The notes under the pieces: model-generated
Databases searched by the model: none
Seen by the model: only the letters and a program-made list of their open reading frames with translations
What the model was told of the DNA's origin: nothing
Assembly (NCBI RefSeq): GCF_000208745.1
Contig: NC_030850.1
Location: 4,688,011-4,752,010, forward strand
Source: Theobroma cacao
Taxonomy: Eukaryota; Streptophyta; Magnoliopsida; Malvales; Malvaceae
DNA length: 64,000 bases
Direction of reading: 5' to 3'
In this document: in pieces, positions 47,866 to 59,490 of the stretch
Layout: each line of letters begins with the position of its first letter
Numbering within the stretch: position 1 is the stretch's first letter
Translations under genes and position numbers: made by a program

Positions 47866-49378
47866 GAAATGACAAATAAAGTCGAGATTTGGCTTCCTTA
47901 TTCTTTTTTTTTTTTTTCTCTCTTTGTTTTGGTCGTTGCAGAGAATGATCGACGGTCCTTTTGGTCTGAAGTACTGGAGGGAGTGAGAAGAAAAGGAGGA
48001 AAAAGGAAACGAGACAGAGAAAGCAGACAAATTGAAAACGGCAGCCGGTTTTGGCCGTACAAACTCCAAAATTTTTTTGGCTTATAAAACCGAGGAGGCT
48101 TTTCAAAGTTCAACGGGGTAGGAGTTCTTTTGACCAAATTAACCTTTTGTTTTTCCATTTAAAATTAAATCTCAATTTGCATGCAATGGTCATCAAATTG
48201 CCAATACATAGATAATAAAATAAATAATAGTAATAATTACTACTCTAAATCTAATCTCTTTATACTATATTTTATACTATAAAAACAATAACATGTATAT
48301 TATAAAAAAAATTATATTAGTAATTGTTAATAACACCTGATTTCTCTAATTGCGGTCATCAAGGAAAGGAAAATTTTGCTTCTTTGTATTTCCTAAAAGA
48401 TGTAGCTTTATTTGGATAGATTCTGCTTTCAACTTTTTCATTAACGAATAAAATGGTGGATTATTAGTTGAAAATGGAATTGGATTCCACTGTAGCGGCA
48501 GGGAGCCGCTGACTCGTTGATGGAGTCAAAGTACTTGGCTACCTACCACAGCCATGGGCCATGGGCCATGGGCCACGGGCTAAAAATAAAAGCTTATAGA
48601 TTCGCATCTCTTGTTATTTTTCGCAAAGAGCAAAGTCATGACTGGTGACAGCTTGCGGTTTGCACTTTTCTATCCTCTGTTCCGCTTTCAGCATTTAATT
48701 ACCAACTCCAAGTCTTTTCTACCTCTTTCATTTTTGACCAATCTGTTCTCTTCTTATTATGTGAAGACAATAAGCTAAGAAAATGGTTCTCTCTCTTTTA
48801 TTTAATTTTATTTCCTTTTAATGGAAGCATGATTCGAAAGGGAATAATTTTGGCGAAAATTATGGCTTCTTTTACTCAAAAAGATCACCGAGTTAGGTCA
48901 TTTAGCCGTGTGGACTGCCACGTTGGGGCGGTGTTAGGTTACTCACATTTTGCACCTGCTAGTTTGATTGGGGTGGATTTTGACCCCTCTCACTCAAATA
49001 TTTGAAATTATTGTACATCACCACTGTGCTTGCTTTAAGAGAGAGTGCTGTAAAAGTCTATTCTTTGAAACCAATAATATTTTAGTGAAAGGTCAAAATA
49101 CAGATATAGATCAAATTCAGTAATTTTAAAAGAGGTTAAGTAAAAAAAGGGAAATCAAATTTTTAATGACAGAAATTCACCATTATTCAAATTCTTTTTC
49201 GAAACATTACATCTGTTTATTTTTACTATGAAAACATTGCAACTACAAAAGAAAAGAAAATAAAAGAAGAATTAAATCTGTTTCGTAGAGAAATATTAAA
49301 AAACACAGTTAAAATTGGAAGGACAAAAGGGAGGAAAAATAATCAAATAATACAAAATCAATATTAATTTGATAATAA
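47866..49378. other. PFK5 leader/promoter and intergenic DNA
   Basis: A TTTATAAG motif on the minus strand near 48089-48081 could be the PFK5 TATA box and would put the transcript start near 48050. At 48551-48580 a 7-bp unit GCCATGG is repeated four times (the last reads GCCACGG). The rest is AT-rich intergenic DNA without a supported gene. Confidence 0.45.
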
Positions 49379-49656
49379 ATTAACGATGCAAATCCAACCA
49401 CTGGTCTAGTAATTTTTTGAGCCTAAACCACATGACCTTTAAAAGCTTAAGCTCAAGTTACTAGTAGTGATGGACTTGGATTGTTATATAGGTCTTAACA
49501 ATCACATTCATATTTTATGTGGGATGTGGGGTATCATAATCCTACCCACTCAAATCCTTGATGTTTTCACCAAGGCCATACATCACATCCACGAGACTAA
49601 GATCTTACTAGAGCAATGTGAAAACCCATATCGGACTGGCCCAGGCTCTGATACCA
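49379..49656 (-). mobile_element. Half of a TRIM (miniature LTR element), 3' part
   Basis: Read on the minus strand, this is the primer-binding site (TGGTATCAGAGCC at 49656-49644), then an internal region of 118 bp in all, then one LTR of 160 bp (49538-49379). The same arrangement, with the same 118-bp and 160-bp lengths, is present complete at 53996-54435. Here the 5' LTR is missing, and gypsy sequence begins immediately beyond the primer-binding site at 49657. The LTR end bases are decayed (AA for TG at 49379). Confidence 0.75.
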
Positions 49657-51625
49657 TACCTACTAGTGGTAAGGGATTTGTTGTTTATAGTGATGCTTCC
49701 AAAAAGGGACTTGGGTGTGTTCTTATGCAGGATGATAGGATGATCGCTTATACTTCTAGGTAGTTAAAACCTTATGAGGAGAATTATCTTACTCATGATT
49801 TAGAGTTTACTGTAGTGGTTTTCGTAATAAAGTTTTAGAAACATTATTTGTATGGTGTGTCTTGTGACGTCTTTACAAATCATAAAAATTTGAAGTATCT
49901 TTTCATGTAGAAAAAGTTGAATATGCGACAAAGAAGATAGTTAGAATTGTTGAAGGATTATGACTTGACCATCAATGATCACCCAGGTAAGGCGAATAGA
50001 GTTGCTGATGCTCTAAGTAGAAAGACGTCTTGGAACATGGCTGCAATGATTACTTCCTAAAAACAAATTTTGGAGGACTTGCGAAAGATAGATATTAGTG
50101 TACGTATGTAGGGTTCTTAAGCATTATTGGCTAACATACAAGTACAATCAACTTTAATTCACGGGATTAAGACAGCCAAGGTAGATGATCTTTGATTTCA
50201 GCACATTAAACTTGGGATTGAATCTGGTTTGAAACCAGACTTTAGGATTCATGACGATGGCCCTTTAAAGTTTAATGATAGAATTTGTGTTCCTGATGAT
50301 GCAGAATTGAAAAGAGAAATTTTGGAGGAAGTTCATTATAATAATTATAGAATCCATCCTGGTGGTACCAAGATGTATAAAGATTTGAAGAACACTTTTT
50401 GGTGGAACAATATGAAGAGAGAGATTACACAGTTTATAGCCAAATGTCTAACATGTCAGCAAATTAAGGCTAAACATCAGAGGCCAGCAGGGTTATTGCA
50501 GCCCTTCCCCATTCCAGAATGGAAATGGGAACAAATTACTATGAATTTTATATCTGGTTTGCCAAGAACCCTAAAAGGTAATGATGGCATCTGGGTGATT
50601 ATTTATAGATTAACAAAGTCTGCTCACTTCTTGGTTATTCGTATAGGAATGTCATTAGAAAAGTTAGCGAAATTATATGTGGAGCAGATTGTGAGATTGC
50701 ATGGGGTGCTAGTGTCCATTATATCTGATCAAGATTCTCGATTTGTGGCAAAATTTTGGAAGAGTTTGCATAAAGCTTTGGGTACCAGACTTAATTTTAG
50801 TGCAGCTTTTCATCCCCAAACAGATGGTCAGTCTGAGAGAATTAATCAAATTCTTAAGGACATGTTGAGAGCTTGTGTCATCGATTTTGGAGGTTCTTGG
50901 GATCAACACTTGTCATGGACGAAATTTGCTTATAATAATAGCTATCAATTTAGTATACAAATGGCTCCATTCAAAGCTTTGTATGGTAGGAAGTGCAGGT
51001 CACATCTTTGTTAGGATGATGTGGGTGAAAACAGTTATTGGGTCCAAATCTTATTCAACAAGCAGTTGAGAAGGTTCAGTTAATCAGAAAACATCTTCGT
51101 ACGACTCAAAGTAGACGGAAGAGTTACGCAGACAATAGAAGAAGGAAGTTAGAATTTAAGGTTGGAAATCATGTCTTCTTGCTAGTTTCACCTACTAAAG
51201 GAGTAATGCGATTTGGGATTTGAGGAAACCTTAGTACTAGTTATGTGGGTCCGTTTGAGATTTTGGAAAGGGACGGTGATGTGGCTTATAGATTGGCACT
51301 TCCACTTGCACTATCAGGATTGCATAACGTGTTTCATGTTTCTTTGTTGAGAAAATATGTTCCAAATCCTAATCATGTGGTAGAGTTAGCTCCTTTGAGA
51401 CTTAGAGAAGATTTGTCCTATGATGAGCGTCCTATACGTATTGTGGATAGAAAGGAGCAAGTTCTAAGAAGGTGGACTATTTCATATGTTAAAGTCTAAT
51501 GGAGTAATCATATAGAACGAGAAGTGACTTGGGATTTGGAAGAAAATATCAAAGAGAAGTATCCTCACCTTGTTGAGAACCAAGGTAAGAGTTAAGAGAC
51601 TAAACTTCTTTGAAGAAGCGGAGGA
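49657..51625 (+). pseudogene. Ty3/gypsy pol relic: RNase H, integrase and tail
   Basis: A decayed pol region in sense orientation. RNase H starts at the tether (PTSGKGFVVYSDASKKGLG, from about 49659) and continues with several stops to ADALSRKT near 50025. The longest intact piece, 50229-51014 (261 residues), is integrase. It has an HHCC zinc-binding motif (H36, H43, C73, C76 in that frame) and a core with D167 and E203 separated by 35 residues, as in DD35E. The first catalytic position reads TMNFISGLP with Asn106 where Asp is expected. Frames at 51038-51223 and 51245-51499 continue the C-terminal region (PFEILERDGDVAYRLALP), and the frame ends at TAA 51593-51595 after EVTWDLEEN. Reverse transcriptase, protease and gag are absent. 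It cannot encode a working element. Confidence 0.88.
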
Positions 51626-53995
51626 TGTAATACTCCTCACAAAGTATATATTATAAAAACATATATATTTATTAAGCTATAGTTTTATAAAGATAAATAA
51701 ATAAATATTGTTTTAGTATTTTGGGTGCCTTAATAATTAGAAAATAGAAGAAGGGGTCTTTAAGTAAATAAAGAAGTTTAATTAAAGTCAGTTTTATTTA
51801 TCACATTTAAGTTAGTGGGGTTAAGGTCAGTTTTATTTATCACGTTTAAGTTAGTGGGGTTAGGTTATTTTACAATTTTTAAAAGAACGAAAACTCACGT
51901 CAGTTTATTTTATCAAACTCAAACGATAGGTAGTCAGAAGAGCTTAACACCAAGGAAGGAGAAAGATAGAGGAAAAGGAAAACTATTCAAGAGATTGTTG
52001 ATTAAGGTATGTTTAGGGTTGTATTTTCATAGTTTGGGCACAAAAGTCCTAAATTATTTATATTTTTTAAAAATTTTATTTAATCCTGATACTTTTTCAA
52101 TGACTCTCTAGTGGCATGATGGGTACCAATGGAAAGGTCTTAAAAAGATCTTTCCAATGGTTTTTGTAACATCTCGTTTGGTCTTGCGGTTAGGAAGATA
52201 CAAATTTTTGAAGTTAATTGGAACCTGATTTTCAACAGTTTTGACAACCTAATTTTGAGTCATCGGAACTCAATATTATGATAACATTTTTGGTCGTTTC
52301 TTTGAAAGCTTTTGTAGTATGAAATGAGATGTTTAATTTGGCGTCAATGGCTTGGTTAGGGCCTTCCTATGTTAAGAGAATTAAAGCCTTAAATTAGGCT
52401 AGTTGATATTAGAAACCCATAAATCTGAATATTTCTATGATGATTTCGAGATTTTTTGGCTTTCGAAAACTTAGGAATTTTGTATTCTTTTTATTCGAAA
52501 CAAATTTTGGTGTTGTAGTATGATATGAATACTTCATATTGGTGGTTATTTTATCACTAGAAATAATTCGGGTTAAAAGTTACAAGAGCTCAAAGTAGGT
52601 CCAATGGCTATCTAGATTCTAAAAATTTCAAAAAATAAAAAATTCTTTTTTTATTTTTTTTAAAATTCGATTTTAGTTAATATGTGATAAATTTTGCTGT
52701 AAACTTCATAAATATTAAATGTGTGATTTCTAATATATTTTTATGTTTACAAGTATATATATTTATATTTTGTAAACTTATTTCTTAAGTTAGTAAATTT
52801 TATAAAAATATCAAAAATTAAGGAAAAATTACAAACATGATTTTTATATGAAATTAATATCATATTTCTATCAAAAATTAAAATCTTTACTAATTTTATG
52901 ATTTAAGTTAATTCTCAACTTTATTTGAAATTCTTTTAATTCAAAATATATATAATACTAAAATATTATCTTATTAATTAAAAAAAATATTGCCAAATTT
53001 CAATAGAGGTCGCTACACACCCTAAATGCTTAGGATGGTCAACGAAAAGTCACCTTGCAGGATCTGTTTACAAATTTAGTTATGATTTTTGTATGTGTTT
53101 CTTGAAATATTATGCTACTAGGAAAATTTTCTGATTTGTTGCTTGAAAGTGAAATTGACAAAATCATGTAAGTGATTGATATTCCTTCGGTGTTTTCACA
53201 CTCTAAAAATTTGCCTCAATGTGAATTTGTACATAATATATGATATTTTGTCCTATGATTTATTAAAATCAAATTGAGCATACATAATGTATATGTATAT
53301 GAGTTTTATATGTTGGATTTAGACTGTAGCTTATGCAAAGCGTGATTTCTTATTTTAAAATTTGTATATGATTTTGTATAATGTATGTATATATGTTTTC
53401 GTGAATATAAACATAAATATTTAGTTTGAAACAAATATACTTTTGAGGCGTATGAGATATGCTTGATAAAGTTGATATACTATTTTATGAAATTTGAGTA
53501 ATCTAAAAATATATGTTTCTATTTTATCTCATAGTATGGCTATGCTCTAACTCTGCCAATGGGGGTTAAATGTTAGCCATGTCGACATGTATTCTGTTAT
53601 TAGAGATCGATTTCCCATCCACAGCACTGGTTACAAAATAGTAGTTTTTGTGATATCTGTTCAGTACAGCTAATGGTTACTTTTGATATACTTCTGACCC
53701 ATGCCACCGAGGTTAATTGTGGTTTTATTTCTGACCTATACCACAGGGGTTAAGTGTTGTCATAGCATGTTACAGAAAACCACTAAAATTTAAATATTTA
53801 TGAATATGTTTGTTCTGTTATCTAAATGTAGAAATTTTGAAGTATATGGTTCTGAATAAGATTACCCAATATTTTGTTTTGATATTTATATTCATGACAT
53901 TTTGGCCTAAATGTTTTAAGCATGCTTAATCCAGCTGAAGAGGTATTAGTTATTTGTTGAGTAGTTGAACTCACTAATTCCTTCAAAATTTTTAT
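51626..53995 (+). mobile_element. Probable 3' LTR and flank of the gypsy relic
   Basis: A purine-rich tract (GAAGAAGCGGAGGA) precedes TGTAATACTCC at 51626, the expected start of a gypsy 3' LTR. No 5' LTR is present for comparison, so the far end cannot be fixed. One candidate end is CGCTACA at 53011-53017. However, the sequence at 53540-53770 (GGGGTTAA phrases alternating with ACCCATGCCACCG) has the character of the inner part of long gypsy LTRs, so the LTR may run to the TRIM insertion at 53996. A 39-bp direct repeat is at 51787-51825 and 51826-51864. Confidence 0.55.
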
Positions 53996-54435
53996 TGTGA
54001 TACCCCACATCCCACATCAGATATGAATATAATTGTTAAAACCTATATAACAATTCAAGTTTATCATTATTAGTAACTTGAGTTTAAACTTTTGAGGATC
54101 ATGTGATTTATGTCCAAAAAGTTACTGGACCAATGATTGGACTTGGGTCGTTACAAATGGTATTAGAGCCTATGTCAGTCCGATATGAGCTTTCACATTA
54201 CTCTGGTAAAACCTTGGTCCCATGGATGTGATGTGTGACCTTGATGAGGACATCAAGGATTTGAGTGGGTAAGATTGTGATAACTCACACCCCACATCAG
54301 ATATGAATATGTTTGTTAAGACTTGTATAACAATATAAGTCCATCACTACTAGCAACTTGAGTTCAAGCGTTTGAGGATCACATGGTTTAAGCCCAAAAA
54401 ACTACTAAGTTAGTAGTTGGACTTAGATCGTTACA
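53996..54435 (+). mobile_element. Complete TRIM element (440 bp)
   Basis: The 5' LTR is 53996-54155 and the 3' LTR 54276-54435, both 160 bp, each starting TGTGATA and ending TTACA. They align along their full length with moderate divergence. Two bases after the 5' LTR comes TGGTATTAGAGCC (54158-54170), one mismatch from the usual primer-binding site for initiator tRNA-Met. A purine-rich stretch (TTGAGTGGGTAAGAT) precedes the 3' LTR. The internal part is only 120 bp and non-coding, so movement would have depended on proteins from other elements. The flanking five bases (TTTAT, AATAT) do not form a clean target-site duplication. Confidence 0.82.
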
Positions 54436-57178
54436 AATATAATTGCAAGAATATTAAAAATATCAAGAAATACATAACATGTGCAAAAAGGAAAACTGTT
54501 AACAAAGTTGAGAATCTTATACTGCCCTTTATAGCTTATGGAATAAAACACTCAAATTTATAAATTCGAATGAAAGTAATTCATGGAAAGCAGTAATAAT
54601 GGGTATTACTATAAATTACTTGATGTTATATTCATAATTGATTAGATATTTTATTTTGATTACTGAATTATGAATAAGATAGTGTTCTTGTATCAACTCA
54701 TAATGATAATCACTCATTAAGAATAAATCCTCCACATAGGACGCTTTCCTCTTTTGCAAAGACTTTGGCTTTTATATTCTTATATTAGATCATGACACTG
54801 GTGGAGTCTTGGCCTAGTGATAACTCCATCGCTTTCAATGGGAAGGAAATCAAGAGAACCAACCATGTAATTGGTTATTATTTTAGTGATAATAATTTAA
54901 AGCTTGAGTCAGCTAATGTTATCCTAATATTCTTCCTTATTAAGGTTTAAATCCAAAGTTTCAGTAGCTTTTATCTCGATAAATTTCATCATATATATTT
55001 AAAAAAATATATTTCGTAGTCGGACATTATCTATTTTTTTCATGAAAATTAATGTTACGAGCTTGCAATTTCAAAAAATACTTATATGGGTATGTGTAGC
55101 CAAACTTGTTATTGTGTAATTCTAATTATTTGTGTAAGATCGAGAAAATCACCAATTTTACCCATAAAAGACAATTTTGACCATTACAAGTATTTTTATA
55201 ATTGGTTTTGTTATTATTATTATTATCATTGTCATTGTCATCACTGAAATTGTTCTTACTGGGTTGTTCACTTTAGTTTATTGTTCTCATAGAGTAAGAA
55301 AAAAAATGATATAATTATAACAATTTCTACTAGTACACTACTTGGTAACAACAAACTGCTAATTAAGTATGTTCATTGAGAATGAATAAAATGGCGAAGA
55401 AAAAATAAAAATAAAAATAAAACACTAATGACTAATTCTAAATTATTGTAAAATGTCAGCTGTGGACTAGCAATTTGCCAACAAAGCATGCATGCGTATC
55501 ATGCAAATACAAATTGTTCAGTCAATGGAGACTTTTGTTTGTTTTGAATGAAATGCGTCCTATAAATTGGTAAAGAACATTGTATATAATTCGGAGCAAA
55601 CTATGATTAATTGGATCTGGCCGATGATGATCTTTCTTGTTTAATATCTTCCTGATACCAACGATTTACTTTATTTACTTGTTTTATGCCAGGTTTATCT
55701 GTATATATATTATTACGGATGTTGAAATACTTTTCGATTAACGAAAACAGAGATTTGATTCATTATATTTTAAATTGTTATTGTTAATATTTCTTTATCA
55801 TAAATATTAATAAAATTTATTCAATTTATAATTAAAAATTCTGATTGCATTGAAAGATTTTTACTAAAGATATTTTTTTATTATAAATTAATATATAGTA
55901 AAATTTATCTAATTTAAAAAATAAAATTTTAATTGTATATAAATCTTTTTCTTAATTTTAATAAGATTAAATAATTTATAAATTACTATTATAAAAATTT
56001 CTAATTATTTATACTTCAAATTTTACACTTTTGATACATTTGTATTTATATATAATTTTATTTAAAAAACAAATAAAAAATAAATATTTCATGTACGATA
56101 TACCTATCAAATAAATAAAATAGAATTTCACTTGCAATACTAACAAGTCTTAAAATTTCATTTATGGCTTTCCCCTTAATTATTCAAAACGAATTAGAAT
56201 TTCAGGTTGAATGTTTTGAGATAAGGTAGGATTGCTTTTGTAGGATACAACAATAGTACTTCTCTCATCATACAAAATCCATAATTTTTAAAAAGAGGAA
56301 AGGAAAGCACATCCTTTTCAATAACTCATGTGTTTTAAATCTTCATGTTCGAATTTTAGTATAAAATAAATGTAGAGATTATCTATAGCACTCAACATTG
56401 TTCTTGAGTAGAATATGTCATGTTCATGTTGGAATTTTCTCCATGAAACTATGGGGAAAAACACAATTTATGAATTTTTTTTTTTTTTTAAATTGAGGCA
56501 GGATAGAAAAGGGATTGGCCTGGGCTTGAGCCATTTGAGGGCTGTTTTAATAGTCTTCCAAAGTCTCAATCACCTCACCCGCTTCATATCAGCTCTGAAA
56601 GATTGGCACCTTTATTTTGGGCCCCTTGAAGTAAGCCCTTAGAAAGGTAAAAAGCAAGAATTTTACATAAAGTTTCCCAACCACAAGCACAAGGTTAACC
56701 CCACGGGATGGGAACATGAAAAACGTGAGCGGAAGCTTTGTGCCCCATCAACCAACCTATGAGAGGGCCTTAGTGAAGGGTAACTATCCAAGAACACACA
56801 TCAAGCATGTGGGTACTGTACCCTATATTGATTATGCTTTAAGGGCAACCCAAAACCCCCTTTGATCCCTTCCACGTAAAGCACTTACTTATTTTGGGAA
56901 AATATCATTCCGCTTATCCTCTCTATACATAGCAAATTCATGATTCTGTCTCCTTCTTCATTTAGAGATATTTGACCCCTAAATTTCAATCAGCCAACTA
57001 AAATAACTTCTCTAACGGTCATTTGTCCCTAAAAACATCCCATGCAAGTCCATTTCGTTCCAACTCCACCATTGGTCCCATTTCCACAAGTCTTAATCCT
57101 TGTACTTCGGCTTTAAATGGCTGGTCTGCCACTGCTATCCGGACCACACATAAGACAAGGAAAAGCATAATCTAGAGG
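54436..57178. other. Intergenic DNA
   Basis: AT-rich, with a tRNA-like box A phrase (GTCTTGGCCTAGTGATAACTCC) near 54807 that may be a SINE remnant without box B. No gene is supported. The interval 56640-57178 is GC-richer and is probably the leader and promoter of the next gene. It has a TATA-like TATACATA near 56925 and several short upstream reading frames. Confidence 0.4.
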
Positions 57179-58079
57179 ATGGACCAGCAGGCCAAACACT
57201 CCAAACCAGCAGATATACTAGGTTCTTCAGTTTCTTTTTTCTGGCTATAATGTTATTTGTTTTATGAACTTTGATTAAGCTTTGCTGATTGCATCATTTG
57301 TTGGGTTCTTGCAGATTTATCTGTTCTGCCATCTGCTGATGACTCCAGGGTGACCATGCAATTTTGCATCTTCTTATTCTTGTTTTACTCAAGTAAATGC
57401 TCGTTTAATTTAGAGGTTAATTGTTGTGCTAAGTTATAGTATTGCGGTGGTGCAGATTGATTTTAGTCATGAAAACCATTTAAGGTCTCAAATCCGGAAG
57501 CAGGAAAACAAAGGAGCAGTTAAGTCTGAAGAGGAATGGAAGATTCGAGGTGAGCTTGAAAGTGACATTGAAAGAGATTTGGAGGAAGAGATTAAAGACG
57601 GGATATACCATCTGGCACTCAGATTGCACCGGCTTTACCAGCACAGAAAGGAAAGGAATGCTAAGGACACATCAGAATCATGTGATACCAAGGAGAAAAC
57701 ATTTTCTGAGGTGAATATAAGTATAAAAATGGAGGGTGGTACCAAAATTGAGATAAAAGAGACAAAGAAAGAATCTCCTGATCATCAAAAGGGTCTGCCT
57801 CTGCCACTCCGGAGTTCTAGATCAAACAATGTGCAAGGCATGCTTGGCTCTAATGGTAAGAAGTTTGATTGGGCTAAGAGTCTGAGAGCAGGGGCAAGCC
57901 CTGCTATTATTAATAGGAAAATTGGAAGATCAGATCAAGCTAAGGTACCAAGCAATGACAGGGGGTTTTGCATGAACCATAACCTTGAAAATACGAGGAA
58001 TCTGGTCAGTGCCTCAGGGCAGAGAAAAGGAAATATTGGTCTCGATAACAAGGTTCTTGAGCTGGGATGGAAATGGTAA
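57179..58079 (+). CDS. Unrecognised charged protein, three exons (233 aa)
   Basis: Proposed exons 57179-57221, 57315-57349 and 57456-58079, all GT-AG, giving 702 nt. The third exon alone holds an open frame of 207 codons, which makes a real gene likely. The first two exons are inferred because they keep frame and begin at an ATG in good context (GAGGATGG). I do not recognise the protein. Residues about 57-94 (ELESDIERDLEEEIKDGIYHLALRLHRLYQHRKERN region) form a strongly charged, probably helical segment with heptad-like hydrophobics. The remainder is rich in Lys, Glu, Ser and Asn and looks disordered. No signal peptide or membrane segment is seen. Composition differs from the neighbouring retroelements. 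It could be a nuclear or cytoskeleton-associated small protein, but nothing in the sequence settles that. Confidence 0.6.
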
Positions 58080-58821
58080 TTAAGATTGATTTTGGCATGA
58101 TGCAATTAATTAAAACATGGTTTGAGTTTGTTGATTTGTTCAAGTGTGTGAGCATAATATCCAACAATCCAATAAACGGGGTATATAGTTTTCCAAGGAT
58201 GGTTGTAAAATGTTTGTCTATGATTATAATTGGCATCTGCTCTTGTTTCCTACATCGATTGTACAAGACTTCATAAACATGGTTTCCTCAATAGTTGGTT
58301 TTTTGAAATTAAATTAAATTAATTTTTGATTTTAGTCTAATTATATTAAATTGGCTGTAACATGGAATTCCCAATTGATTGTCAGTTGGAGTGTGGCTAT
58401 AAACAAATTAAATGAGGTCTCATAATAATAATTGTCACCAAGATTTTCTCTGCCACTCAGCAGTTGATATACAAGCAATATCCAGCCATATTTCCCTCTA
58501 GTAAGCTTATTTTGAAAAGTATTCTGATCGTCTAATTACTGCCTTGAATGTGCAAAATTGTGTGTATATTCGGCTCGTAATCCCCCTCCAAAGAAGCCAC
58601 AGAGGAGCTCCGGGCCATGATTTCAAGAAAAAGGCAGCAAAAGTTTAAGCCCGGATAGTAAAAAGGCTTTAGGAGTTGTGTCCAAAGCTGGTCAGGGAAC
58701 TCATATTTTACGAGATTCAAGTTAACTTCAATTTCATTAATAAGGAGGTCTTAACATTCTAATGCACAAAATAACCTCACTTATAATGATAAAATACAAT
58801 GGAACAATAAATAGTTAGTTT
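58080..58821. other. Intergenic DNA
   Basis: It includes the presumed 3' UTR of the 233-residue protein gene. The open frames at 58006-58266 (antisense to the gene end) and 58532-58720 have no recognisable content. No other feature is seen. Confidence 0.4.
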
Positions 58822-59480
58822 TGTTATAAAATAAATCTAAAAAAAAACTATAAAAGAAAGTATTTAGAGGGAGTAAGAAGATTTTATTCAAGTATATATT
58901 TACAAATGAAGTGAAAGGGTCTATTTATAAAACTTGTTTGGCCTAACTTTTTTCTAGCTTAAAAGCTATTATGAAGCTCTTATGAAAAATAATAACTTTT
59001 GAAATTAAGTTAAAATTGTTTGGTAAATTTTTTTTTATAAGTTATAATTTTGGTTAAAATTATCATAAATGATATTTTTTTTCAGAGGGTAATATTGTAA
59101 TTATATTTAACAGATGAGGATATTTTTGAAATAAAAATAAAAATTCTCTTACGTTTTTAAAAGAAGAGAAAAAAACTCTCCTCATAAGAGCTTTTCCATA
59201 AACTCTTTTTTTTTAAATTTTATTCTTTAAAAAAAATTACTTTTCTTTTAAGAGCTTTTCAAAATTTATGTTTGGCATGACTTTTACTTTTAAGAGGTAG
59301 ATAAGTTAAAAAAAAGTCAAACCAAACAAGCACATAAGTTAATAACCCCTTATCTAGATTGAATTTATAAGATAAAGATAACATTTAGGGATTAGATGGA
59401 TTAAATCTTAATCCAATCTAATTTATATCAAATCTAGATATAGATAATATAAATGGATATTCACAAAAATATTCATAACA
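58822..59480 (-). mobile_element. 3' LTR of a Ty1/copia element
   Basis: On the minus strand the LTR starts TGTTATGAATA at 59480 and ends TTTATAACA at 58822, so the ends form the short inverted repeat TGTTAT...ATAACA. It is preceded (minus strand) by the polypurine tract CAATGGGGAG at 59490-59481. A TATA-like CTATTTATAAAAC region lies inside, near 58930. About 395 of its 659 bp are a nested MITE. The 5' LTR is not in the window, so age cannot be read from LTR divergence. Confidence 0.75.
58941..59336 (+). mobile_element. MITE (copy B) nested in the copia LTR
   Basis: The left end is CTTGTTTGGCCTAACTTTTTT. The reverse complement of the right end is CTTGTTTGGTTTGACTTTTTTTTAACTTA, a clear terminal inverted repeat. 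The stretch from 58966 aligns for more than 100 bp with the minus strand of the MITE at 8835-9190. Insertion into the LTR must postdate the copia insertion or the master copy. The flanks (TTATAAAA and CATAAGTT) are only weakly alike, so no firm target duplication is claimed. Confidence 0.65.
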
Positions 59481-59490
59481 CTCCCCATTG

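Noticed and set aside
53996..54435. Cassandra-type TRIM with 5S rRNA promoter
   Set aside because: The LTR lacks the 5S-like internal promoter words that define Cassandra.
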